DNA of 7,629 nt, taken from NCBI GenBank assembly GCA_012520835.1, contig JAAYNN010000071.1, positions 1 through 7,629 on the forward strand. Direction: 5' to 3'. The notes under the pieces were generated by a model. That model was not told the DNA's origin and searched no databases. It saw only the letters and a list, made by a program, of their open reading frames with translations. The DNA comes from Dehalococcoidales bacterium (GTDB taxonomy: Bacteria > Chloroflexota > Dehalococcoidia > Dehalococcoidales > UBA5627). Below, one piece after another: positions 1-6,550 of the stretch; within the stretch, counting starts at the first letter, position 1, and the number at the start of each line of letters is the position of its first letter. The position numbers were made by a program, and so were the translations under genes.

Positions 1-243
1 CTTCCCCAGTATTCTGTTGCCGAGAATACCGAAGGTATCCACCCCGATGACCAAAGCATCGGGATACTTCCATGCCACCGAGTCGGCCTTGCCGAGCGAG
101 ATTTCTCTGGCCAGCTTGTGCGGCTCCGTCCCCCTGGAGAGGTCTTCCCGGAAAGCGCCTGCGTCCACCGTAAAGCGCAGCCCGAATTTTTCGAGCAGCT
201 CTTTTCTGCGTGGCGATGAAGATGCCAATACAATCTGTCTCAT
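1..243 (-). CDS. maf: Maf-family nucleotide pyrophosphatase, N-terminal 81 residues (runs off left edge)
   Basis: Maf proteins are cytoplasmic house-cleaning pyrophosphatases that hydrolyse non-canonical or modified nucleoside triphosphates to monophosphates. Translating the minus strand from the ATG at 243 gives MRQIVLASSSPRRKELLEKF, which is the classic Maf N-terminus: a beta strand followed by the phosphate-binding SSSPRR motif at about residues 8-13. Around residues 65-81 comes VIGVDTFGILGNRILGK, matching the family block that carries the conserved catalytic Asp (here D69) and ends in ILGK. The frame stays open to the edge, so more than half of a usual 190-200 aa protein lies outside the window. 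The start is supported by a purine-rich GGGGAAG about 4 nt upstream, a modest SD. Its codons are G/C-rich, unlike the operon to the right, so this is host backbone. It points the same way as the operon, 317 bases downstream of its last gene. Which Maf subfamily (dTTP/UTP or m7GTP) it belongs to cannot be decided from this fragment. Confidence 0.9.
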   Translation of the reverse strand, partial: MRQIVLASSSPRRKELLEKFGLRFTVDAGAFREDLSRGTEPHKLAREISLGKADSVAWKYPDALVIGVDTFGILGNRILGK

Positions 244-560
244 ATCTCTTCCCCAAATAGATTAATACATTAAAAGACGGGAATCAATAGTTATTCCCGA
301 TTTATTTTGTATAACGCGGAATACTGTAACTGGATAGGTTTATTTATAAAGGACTGCTAAAAGGCTGCAGAATTTTCTCTCTTTGGCAAGTCAAAATACA
401 CTATTGGCAATAAAGTTTATCATATCTCTTTCAGTACTGGGTATAAAAAAGGGCACATTACTTTAAGTTTAAGCAGTAATAAGTTAAAGGACAGCTACGC
501 CCTGACCCGTACCGGGCCGGGGGAAAATGGCTGACGATTAAGATGCGGGGGCGATTTAGT
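244..560. other. Intergenic junction region between the operon and maf
   Basis: This 317-base stretch separates the stop of the small TPR gene from the start of maf. It holds an inverted repeat at 278-299 and, from about 439 onward, a decayed plus-strand coding remnant; both are listed separately. The part between about 300 and 435 is AT-rich. It includes an open plus-strand frame from 361, just after a TAA at 358, that has no usable start codon and that I cannot assign. Composition changes abruptly to G/C-rich at about 493-555, immediately next to the AT-rich operon, so this is the probable left junction of the acquired segment. I see no tRNA, no convincing maf promoter and no target-site duplication. 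Confidence 0.6.
278..299. terminator. Inverted repeat, possible bidirectional terminator
   Basis: A perfect 7-bp stem, CGGGAAT (278-284) with ATTCCCG (293-299), encloses an 8-base loop. Read on the minus strand it is followed by TCTTTTAATG, and on the plus strand by ATTTATTTTG, so both directions have a short T-rich tail. It could end transcription of the minus-strand operon before maf. However, it lies only 35 bases upstream of the maf start, which leaves little room for a separate maf promoter, so it could instead be a leader hairpin in the maf transcript. The tails are short and interrupted, so strength is uncertain. Confidence 0.45.
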
Positions 561-572
561 TTAACCAACTAA
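439..572 (+). pseudogene. Remnant resembling the C-terminal part of a LigD-type 3'-phosphoesterase (PE) domain, frameshifted
   Basis: On the plus strand, the frame through 451-534 reads KKGHITLSLSSNKLKDSYAL and then TRTGPGEN, ending at TGA 532-534. From TGG at 528 the next frame continues WLTIKMRG and reaches a TAA at 570-572. Joined across one missing base in the AAAATGG run (524-530), these pieces follow the usual order of the PE domain of DNA ligase D and of stand-alone PE proteins: EKGH, then KLKG-YALVR, then a short loop, then WLLIKMRD. That domain trims 3' phosphates and ribonucleotides at DNA ends. The match stops at about 548, where DEYAD would be expected; GRFSLTN and a stop follow. 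The N-terminal catalytic half is not recognisable upstream. The segment is therefore a fragment with a frameshift and lost ends, lying beside the operon boundary. The identification rests on remembered motif similarity and could be wrong; that it is broken coding DNA is more secure. Confidence 0.45.
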
Positions 573-977
573 TATGCTTAAAATGACTATAAACCATATT
601 AAGATTGTAATTATCAGCCAAGAATATTGATATATAAAGTAATTTGGTTTCTGTTGAGTTGCACACGATTTTAATGCAGAAATGTAATGTAAGTTTGTTG
701 GCTCATTCTCTAATAATAAAAGCCAAAGTTTTTGAGCTTGCTGGTATTTACCTTGTTGAGCATAGATTTTAGCCATTAAGTCTAATACTTCAATTTGACA
801 ATTACCATTATCAATTAATGGCTTGAGTAAAGCTTCAGCTTTTAGATACTTCTGACGCAATGCTGCCTCAGAAGCTGAGTTTAATATTGATAATAATTCC
901 TGTTCTTCTGAATGTATATTCTCTTTATATTCTGCTTTTTTTAAAAAAGTATCCGATTGCTGTTCCCCAAAATTCAT
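561..977 (-). CDS. Small TPR-repeat protein with C-terminal membrane anchor (138 aa), last gene of the operon
   Basis: I do not recognise a named family. Residues 1-35 are polar and acidic. Residues about 40-105 form a helical segment with tetratricopeptide-like spacing: YLKAEALLKPLID pairs with the better repeat VLDLMAKIYAQQGKYQQAQKL and LLENEPTN, giving roughly one and a half to two TPRs. Residues about 115-137 are a strongly hydrophobic stretch (YSWLIITILIWFIVILSILV) that ends the protein. This predicts a tail-anchored protein with the TPR in the cytoplasm. The start ATG at 977 has an AGAGGA SD 8 bases upstream. The gap after the Hsp70 stop is only 16 bases, so co-transcription is very likely. 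TPR modules commonly dock Hsp70 tails or client proteins, so a role in holding the Hsp70 at the membrane is a reasonable inference, although the Hsp70 does not end in the eukaryotic EEVD tail. The stop lies beside the PE-like remnant at the left edge of the AT-rich segment. Confidence 0.8.
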   Translation of the reverse strand: MNFGEQQSDTFLKKAEYKENIHSEEQELLSILNSASEAALRQKYLKAEALLKPLIDNGNCQIEVLDLMAKIYAQQGKYQQAQKLWLLLLENEPTNLHYISALKSCATQQKPNYFIYQYSWLIITILIWFIVILSILVG

Positions 978-993
978 TATTACAGTCCTCTTA

Positions 994-3516
994 TCAATTG
1001 AAAGTTCTCTTATTCATAACAGTACTCATGTATCCACGTACTTCTTCAACAACAGATTCAGGTAATAATTCGTACAGTTGCAGTACTGCATCGCGTAATT
1101 CATCAATATTATTATTATCAATAGCATGATAACCCTGAGAAATAAATTGTGTCGCTCGCTGTTTGTCTCGCATTTCATCCTGATGTTTTTGAATCAGTAG
1201 TTCAAATTGTGCCATCCAGAAGCCAGGTTGCTCCATCATTACTTCCAATACTAATCGAGATAAGGCGTTTACCTTCTGCCGTAGAATATCAGTATCTTCT
1301 GAATTAATAGCTCTGGTAGTTTCCTTTTCCAGGCGGTTGAAAGCCATTTCATCCTCGTCGCTTCCATATTCTTCTATGATTTTTCTGCCCAGGCTGATTT
1401 TCTCTTGTGCTTCGTTTACAAGGGTAGGCCATTCGATAATTTTTTCGATCTCATCCAGTTTTGCATCAAGTTCAATACGGCGATAATTTTTGCGGGTCGC
1501 AGCATCTTTATCTTGTATTTGATTCTGGTTCAATGATGAATTTATTTCCTCCACCATCTTTGTAGCTTTTATTTTTTCTAATTTCTCCAGTGCTGTTACA
1601 GATTCGATTTTTTCAGCGGCCTCGCTTATTCTGTTAAACCTTTCCTCCGTTTGTTTGGCTAAATCATTTATTAATTGCGAATCCGTTTCTGGATAAATAG
1701 GATTGAACGTATTATTAAAATATTCATCAAGAAGTGGAATATATGCCGTTACATGGTAAAGTCGCGATTCATCGATATTTAGAGAAAACTCAACTGTACT
1801 ACCTGCCGGAACATCTCTGCTAATTTTGGTGTCTTGTCCTGTAATTTCTAAATATCCAATCTGATGATTCCTATCAGCTAACCTATTTTGCCCTTCGACA
1901 ACTGGGATTCTGAGGTAAGAACCCGAATCGCCACGCTTGACTGTTTTTGTTGTGTATAAATCTTTTCTTTGTTTAGACGGCAGTGGTGTATTCTTCTCAA
2001 ATAAAATTTCAACTTCGCCGTTAGCAAGAGCGACACCAATATTATTTACCAGTGTTTGAGCAGAGACAATTATCCCTATTGTATAATCAAAACGATTGGG
2101 GGTAATATCCTTTAAATTTCCCTTTTCATCTGTAAGTTCAATTAAGTACTCATTTTTTATGTTACGTTCGGCAACAACATTGCCTATAAAACCACCATCA
2201 TCTCTCAATTTAATTTTACCGGAGCGCCAATCGCCTGTAGAACTAGAAAACTCTATATAGTATCCATTTAAATTCTGTTCTTTATCGGCGCTTACTTTAC
2301 CTGCAATAATTGGCTCGGCATCATCACCTATCGGCTGATAATCCAGTTCCACAAAAAACTGTCCGGGAACCAATATTGGAATCTTTTTGCTTGCAGTTTT
2401 ATTTACCAACTGCGTTCCTGCAAATATCGCCGCGCCGCGTGCAACTACTGTTACGGGGTCTTCTTTAGATTCTAACGGTATTCCCAGCCTATCGGTTAGT
2501 AGTTCTCTGAACATTGGTGCTAATGTCGGTCCGCCCACCAGGATCAATTTCTGAATATCGGAAGGGCTGAGCCTTGCATCCTTGAGTACCTTTTTACATA
2601 TTTCAATAGACCTTTCAATGAAGGGTTCCATGAGCGGTTCGATTTCACTTATCTTAATTACTCGCTCAAAACTGGTATCATTGTTGTTGTCATCCCAAAG
2701 CTTATCAGTTTCAAATAGAGCTTCTTTCTCATTTGTAAGTTTTATCTTAGGTCGCTCTGCAAGATGTTTAAGATGCTTTAGCATATAATCGCTATGAATA
2801 ACGTTCCATAACACATCATTATCTGAAATTCTAAATTCCTTTTTAATATCAGGAATCAAAAGTTTATTGACTATTTCCAAATCAATTAGTCCACCACCTA
2901 AGTGATTGTCTCCAGCGTGGTTAACTACCTGAATTTGCTCATCTCTTAATTGTATAATTGCTGCGTCAAATGTACCACCGCCGAAGTCATATACCATCCA
3001 GAAAGCATTATCGGTTGTGGTTTGGAATCCGTATGTGAGGGCTGCAGCAACCGGTTCCTGAATTAAAGGGCTTAGTGATAACCCCGCAAGTTTTGCTGCT
3101 CTATCTGTTGCAGCGCTTTGTGGGGATTCAAATACCGCCGGAATTCCTATTGCAGCAGCAGTGATTTCTTCTTGGGTATATTTTTTCAGTTCTTTTAATA
3201 TTTCTGCCGATAACTCTTCAGGTAGCATATTCTTGTTGTTTACTTTAAAGGTATGGAAAATTTCAGGGTGTCCCATTGCCAACTTAAACTCATAGCAAAC
3301 ATCATTGATTTCCGCCTCATCGCCACTTCTTAATAGCGCCTTTGCCTCATCGCCAACAAGCATTCTTCCTTTTTTGTTAAAGGCAACCATAGATGGTATG
3401 AATTCACGTCTTTCGCTACCAAGCCTTATTACTCTTGCTGTGGTTCCATCCAGAACTGCAATACTACTGGTGGTGGTTCCCAAGTCGATACCGAAATCAA
3501 TCGTTGATCTTTTCAT
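994..3516 (-). CDS. Divergent Hsp70 (DnaK-family) chaperone, 840 aa, with inserted beta-rich domain
   Basis: Hsp70 proteins are ATP-driven foldases that bind exposed hydrophobic peptides. The ATPase domain (about 1-370) has all the hallmarks: phosphate-1 motif FGIDLGTTTSSIAV (8-21), a K in YEFKLAMG (K78) where DnaK has its catalytic Lys, IGIP (P126) in the allosteric proline position, phosphate-2 motif VYDFGGGTFD (175-184), and adenosine motif LILVGGPTLAPMF (324-336). Instead of the DnaK linker running straight into the substrate domain, about 100 residues (roughly 372-473) are predicted to be beta-rich (PGQFFVELDY, NGYYIEFSSS, GKIKLRDDGG, NEYLIELTDE). A recognisable substrate-binding beta domain follows at about 474-600 (ILFEKNTPLPSKQR, then PVVEGQNRLADRNHQIGYLE). 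Residues about 606-840 are a long helical, charged tail, larger than the DnaK lid and without an EEVD-like or glycine-rich end. DnaK is normally about 640 aa. Start ATG 3516 has AAGGAG 6 bases upstream; the gap to the GrpE-like gene is 17 bases. It should be an active ATPase; its clients are unknown. Confidence 0.93.
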   Translation of the reverse strand: MKRSTIDFGIDLGTTTSSIAVLDGTTARVIRLGSERREFIPSMVAFNKKGRMLVGDEAKALLRSGDEAEINDVCYEFKLAMGHPEIFHTFKVNNKNMLPEELSAEILKELKKYTQEEITAAAIGIPAVFESPQSAATDRAAKLAGLSLSPLIQEPVAAALTYGFQTTTDNAFWMVYDFGGGTFDAAIIQLRDEQIQVVNHAGDNHLGGGLIDLEIVNKLLIPDIKKEFRISDNDVLWNVIHSDYMLKHLKHLAERPKIKLTNEKEALFETDKLWDDNNNDTSFERVIKISEIEPLMEPFIERSIEICKKVLKDARLSPSDIQKLILVGGPTLAPMFRELLTDRLGIPLESKEDPVTVVARGAAIFAGTQLVNKTASKKIPILVPGQFFVELDYQPIGDDAEPIIAGKVSADKEQNLNGYYIEFSSSTGDWRSGKIKLRDDGGFIGNVVAERNIKNEYLIELTDEKGNLKDITPNRFDYTIGIIVSAQTLVNNIGVALANGEVEILFEKNTPLPSKQRKDLYTTKTVKRGDSGSYLRIPVVEGQNRLADRNHQIGYLEITGQDTKISRDVPAGSTVEFSLNIDESRLYHVTAYIPLLDEYFNNTFNPIYPETDSQLINDLAKQTEERFNRISEAAEKIESVTALEKLEKIKATKMVEEINSSLNQNQIQDKDAATRKNYRRIELDAKLDEIEKIIEWPTLVNEAQEKISLGRKIIEEYGSDEDEMAFNRLEKETTRAINSEDTDILRQKVNALSRLVLEVMMEQPGFWMAQFELLIQKHQDEMRDKQRATQFISQGYHAIDNNNIDELRDAVLQLYELLPESVVEEVRGYMSTVMNKRTFN

Positions 3517-3533
3517 TTCTTACTCCTTGAAAC

Positions 3534-4016
3534 CTATTCTTTATTAATATCACTTCTTGCAGGGATACCTACAAGAACTTCACCGCGTTGAACAATTTTA
3601 TTTTGGTAGTAAATGGTTGGCCTTAAAGTCTCGATAATTCTTTTATTGTCTAAACCATCTAATGGTTGAGACGCGATTACATGCAAAGCCATACCATCGT
3701 AATAATCATCGCCTGTATGGTCTTTTATTTCGATTCCGTTATTAGTGAGTGTTGAGAGGACAGAATCCATATCAAGGGATATTTTATTTGTTACTTTGGG
3801 CGTGATTTCTGGGCTTTGCAATCTTCTGCGAATACGCCAAATCAACGTGCCTAAATCTTTGGCCATGTCAATTATTTCATCGTTATACTTACTGGTAGGC
3901 GCTTGTTTCAGCGCAACATGTTTAGATATATCTATTTGTTCTGGTAGCGTTATCCTGAAATCATTCGGGAAAAATAGCCATTGATTAAAATGATACAAAA
4001 TCTTGTTAAATGACAT
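3534..4016 (-). CDS. GrpE-like nucleotide exchange factor, short form (160 aa)
   Basis: GrpE proteins release ADP from Hsp70. Residues about 105-155 resemble the GrpE C-terminal beta domain: DGMALHVIASQPLDG, then IIETLRPTIYYQNKIVQRGEVLVGIP, with the typical pattern of a turn, a strand containing a hydrophobic-R-P or Q-R-G element, and a final valine-rich strand. A helical stretch at about 43-90 (DEIIDMAKDLGTLIWRIRRR) precedes it, but the long N-terminal dimer helix of standard GrpE (190-200 aa) is much reduced. The first 30 residues are aromatic (LYHFNQWLFFPNDF). I place the start at ATG 4016, because AGGAG sits 6 bases upstream; the ATG at 4037 would overlap the preceding gene and has no SD. 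The stop codon of the J-like gene forms part of this SD (TAAGGAG), so the two are probably translationally coupled. The identification is supported by the neighbouring Hsp70, but similarity is weak; an unrelated small beta protein remains possible. Confidence 0.65.
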   Translation of the reverse strand: MSFNKILYHFNQWLFFPNDFRITLPEQIDISKHVALKQAPTSKYNDEIIDMAKDLGTLIWRIRRRLQSPEITPKVTNKISLDMDSVLSTLTNNGIEIKDHTGDDYYDGMALHVIASQPLDGLDNKRIIETLRPTIYYQNKIVQRGEVLVGIPARSDINKE

Positions 4017-4026
4017 CTTTTTCTCC

Positions 4027-5583
4027 TTATTGAACATTACTCGGTTTTTCTCCCACGTTCCACCCGTTATTTATCATTTCCTGTACCTTGGGAAAACTCA
4101 TTTTATGGTCTTCTGTTTTAACACCTGGTGGAAATGTTGCCAGTGACAGAAGATAGGCTAAGGAACTAATGAAAGCAAAGGTTATTATTGCAACCAATAC
4201 GCCATTGAATACCTCTTGTAGTGTAACACCCATAACTAGACCTGCTAATACCCCAAATACCAATCCGCCACAACCGATATTATGCCGTGTCGAATGAGCA
4301 CCTTTACATAGAGCACACCTAGGAACCGGTATCCTTACATTGTGCCATCTTACTTTTGTTTCGAAAAATTGCCATTCTTCTCGTACATTGCCGTACATAA
4401 CGACCTCTGCCATAGCCGAACTATCCTTTGCAGGTTTTCCACAGAACCAGCATGTAGTATAAGTTAATACATTGTTTATTGTTGTAATATCTTCTTCTAT
4501 TTTTCTCTTGATAGAAATACCAGAAGCAATTACCCAAGCTTGCTGGAGTAAACTCAATGCATTTTCCCAGTTTTCGGTTGCGTTTGCATATGAGTAAACA
4601 CTTGACCTTATTTGTAAGGCTATTTCATCATGAACAGATTCTTTTAAAACATCTTCTTTGGGTAATAGCCTATCAAAGTGCAACAATAGTTTTTTAGTGT
4701 CCTTGATCATATTATTATTTATCTCGTAACCATTGCTTGGAGAATTATTTACTTCCTCAGCATTATTTGCACAAATATTTTTTAATGAAATACGCGTACT
4801 ATCTAAAGCTTGATGTAGTGCATCGTTTATTAATTCACTGCCAAAACCGGACTCGTTCATTAAATTTATATGGAACTGCATGTCTTCCATAGCATCTATT
4901 TTGGAATACTCCAAGGCAATGGACGCATTTATCATAAGCAAGGCTTGCGGTAATTGTTTTTTAATTTGTACAATTGTTTGGTAATTAATACGCGGGTCAT
5001 TTATATAATCTATACGCTGCTGAACTCGTTGCCAAAAATTGTTATTTTTTAGTAACAGCCGCCATCGTGATAAAGCTGCTTTCCAGTAATTAGACCTTTT
5101 AATTTTCAGGTCATTATTAACAGGTTTTTTTTCAATTTCTCTTCTATCGATTTCCAATGCTAAAGAGTGGTAACAGACAGCTAAATTATGAGAAGATACA
5201 TGTGATTCGCTACCATTTTGTTCTCTTTTCCCCCAAATCGATACGGCATCTGGAAGTTTGTCATTAATCACTGCTGAAATCGCATCGTCAGTTACATTCG
5301 GGTTATCTGAGGAAGGCCAATACCAGAAGAATTCATCTATAAACCTTAATTCAGGGTTTAATATCCTTTGTAATGCTTTTTCCTTAAGTTCATTGCTTTT
5401 TTCATTCCTATTACACTTATCAATAGCGTATTTTTGCATTAGCTCGTTTTTATAAGTAATCTTTTTAATATCTTTGTTAGTGGTTGTAATTGGTAGATTT
5501 AATAATCGAAAAGCATTAATACGATATATGTCAGGTCTTCCCATATTTAATAGGATGCTGTTCATTTCATCTTTCTGGCTCAT
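4027..5583 (-). CDS. J-domain-like protein with zinc-binding cysteines and two C-terminal membrane segments (518 aa)
   Basis: Numbering from ATG 5583. Residues about 19-90 look like a degenerate J domain: YRINAFRLLNLPITTTNKDI begins like the N-X-Y/F-R-L-L-G-L helix of DnaJ-type domains, and ALQRILNPELRFIDEFFWYW resembles the closing helix with its DP-R motif. The HPD tripeptide that stimulates Hsp70 ATPase is absent. Residues about 125-370 are mostly helical with no assigned fold. Two CxxC pairs, CWFC (378-381) and CALC (423-426), form a plausible zinc ribbon about 45 residues apart. Two hydrophobic segments follow (about 438-455 and 458-481), then a short polar tail. The large N-terminal part has no signal peptide, so it is probably cytoplasmic and bound to the inner membrane. 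I prefer ATG 5583 to TTG 5595, because GGAG lies 6 bases before the ATG and overlaps the TTG. The gene starts 38 bases after the kinase and ends 10 bases before the GrpE-like start. As a J-type partner it would recruit the Hsp70 to the membrane; this is inferred from order and weak similarity. Confidence 0.7.
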   Translation of the reverse strand: MSQKDEMNSILLNMGRPDIYRINAFRLLNLPITTTNKDIKKITYKNELMQKYAIDKCNRNEKSNELKEKALQRILNPELRFIDEFFWYWPSSDNPNVTDDAISAVINDKLPDAVSIWGKREQNGSESHVSSHNLAVCYHSLALEIDRREIEKKPVNNDLKIKRSNYWKAALSRWRLLLKNNNFWQRVQQRIDYINDPRINYQTIVQIKKQLPQALLMINASIALEYSKIDAMEDMQFHINLMNESGFGSELINDALHQALDSTRISLKNICANNAEEVNNSPSNGYEINNNMIKDTKKLLLHFDRLLPKEDVLKESVHDEIALQIRSSVYSYANATENWENALSLLQQAWVIASGISIKRKIEEDITTINNVLTYTTCWFCGKPAKDSSAMAEVVMYGNVREEWQFFETKVRWHNVRIPVPRCALCKGAHSTRHNIGCGGLVFGVLAGLVMGVTLQEVFNGVLVAIITFAFISSLAYLLSLATFPPGVKTEDHKMSFPKVQEMINNGWNVGEKPSNVQ

Positions 5584-5621
5584 AAACGGCTCCAATTTAG
5601 TTTATAAGTAATTTTATAGTT

Positions 5622-6488
5622 CTATGTTGTATTTTGGTATTTATTTTTCCATCGAGTGATATCTTTTAGCATTACCATGGCATTTTGATATCGTTCCTCT
5701 GGTTTAATTTCGAGTGCCTTTAATATTATTTCCTCAAGTTCATCATCAATTCTAACATTATATTCAGATGGTGGGATTAATGGATACTTTTGCCAAATAT
5801 TAGATGACAAATCATCTCGACTTTCTATTGGGAAAGGGAATTTTCGAGTTACTAAAATATAAAAGATAACACCAATAGCCCAGACATCACCAGCGCAAGA
5901 GTCCATATTATCATTTAAACACTCTGGTGCCTTATATACTGGCGTTCCTTTTGCACTTGCTAACAAAGTCAGTGGGTTGACTTCTTTAGCCAATCCGAAA
6001 TCACTGATTTTTATTCTTAAACCATCAATATCTTCATTAACCAGTATATTCTGAGGTTTGATATCCCGATGAATTATCGGTGGTTTCTTTTTATGCGATA
6101 CCGATAAGCCCATGCATATTTGCTGTACAATATTTATAGTATCTTTTATGCTGACCCGCTTAAATTCATGTGAAACAATCCATGAATCTAAGGTGCCGCC
6201 AGAAATGTATTCCATTGTAAAATAACCTCTTTGTCCTTCAGAAGTTTTTAAAATTCCCGCATCATATACTCTTATTATATTTGGATGCCCGATTTTTGAT
6301 AGTATTACCGCTTCTTCTAATTTTCTTTTTATCTCAAGGATATCAGTTTCTATGGCTTTAAATACTTTAAGTGCCTGTCGCCCTAAATATTTATGATTAA
6401 CTCGATAAACTTCCGCAAAAGACCCTTCACCTAAAAAGCGATCTACTTCATATATATCTAAGACACTCTCTCCTTCTTTTAAGATCAT
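5622..6488 (-). CDS. Soluble Hanks-type Ser/Thr protein kinase (288 aa), first gene of the operon
   Basis: This is a complete eukaryotic-type protein kinase domain that transfers ATP phosphate to Ser or Thr. Motifs in order: glycine loop GEGSFAEVY (20-28), ATP-binding Lys in QALKVF (K41), helix-C Glu in KLEEAVIL (E58 or E59), catalytic loop HRDIKPQN (140-147, D142), DFG (163-165), GTPVYKAPE (181-189), DVWAIG (201-206) and a final helix with KPEERYQN. The RD arginine is present, so activation-loop phosphorylation is likely; the loop between DFG and APE contains T174, S178 and T182. No PASTA repeats, transmembrane segment or other sensor domain follows, unlike PknB or PrkC, so it is cytosolic and must receive its signal otherwise. 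The start ATG 6488 has only a distant purine run (AAAGG about 14 bases upstream), weaker than the SDs of the later genes. A sigma70-like promoter lies about 60-90 bases upstream. Being first in an operon with Hsp70, J-like and GrpE-like genes suggests they are substrates or regulators, which is inference. Confidence 0.96.
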   Translation of the reverse strand: MILKEGESVLDIYEVDRFLGEGSFAEVYRVNHKYLGRQALKVFKAIETDILEIKRKLEEAVILSKIGHPNIIRVYDAGILKTSEGQRGYFTMEYISGGTLDSWIVSHEFKRVSIKDTINIVQQICMGLSVSHKKKPPIIHRDIKPQNILVNEDIDGLRIKISDFGLAKEVNPLTLLASAKGTPVYKAPECLNDNMDSCAGDVWAIGVIFYILVTRKFPFPIESRDDLSSNIWQKYPLIPPSEYNVRIDDELEEIILKALEIKPEERYQNAMVMLKDITRWKNKYQNTT

Positions 6489-6550
6489 AAATGATTTATT
6501 TACCTTTACTTCTTGGTACTTTAAAAAACATATAATATGGTTTTCAAACG

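Noticed and set aside
17..265. Plus-strand open frame of 82 codons
   Set aside because: It is antisense to the clear Maf N-terminus on the minus strand and has a serine-rich, unrecognisable product.
241..430. Repeat of tcatatctctt at 240 and 420, considered as a possible attachment or target-site repeat
   Set aside because: Eleven bases is too short to stand out in a window of this size, and the two copies do not bracket the operon.
494..520. Palindromic CCCGTACCGGG considered as an operon terminator or IS end
   Set aside because: The stem is only four base pairs with no T-run after it, and no partner repeat is seen at the other border.
860..1129. Plus-strand open frame across the TPR/Hsp70 gene junction
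   Set aside because: Its product is hydrophobic and low-complexity, and it lies antisense to two well-supported genes with proper ribosome sites.
994..3516. Housekeeping dnaK
   Set aside because: At 840 aa, with an inserted domain, a long divergent tail and unusual neighbours, it does not fit the standard dnaK locus.
4017..4037. Upstream ATG (4037) as start of the GrpE-like gene
   Set aside because: It overlaps the end of the J-like gene and has no SD, while ATG 4016 has AGGAG at ideal spacing.
5584..5595. TTG (5595) as start of the J-like gene
   Set aside because: The TTG overlaps the GGAG that serves the ATG at 5583, and no SD precedes it.
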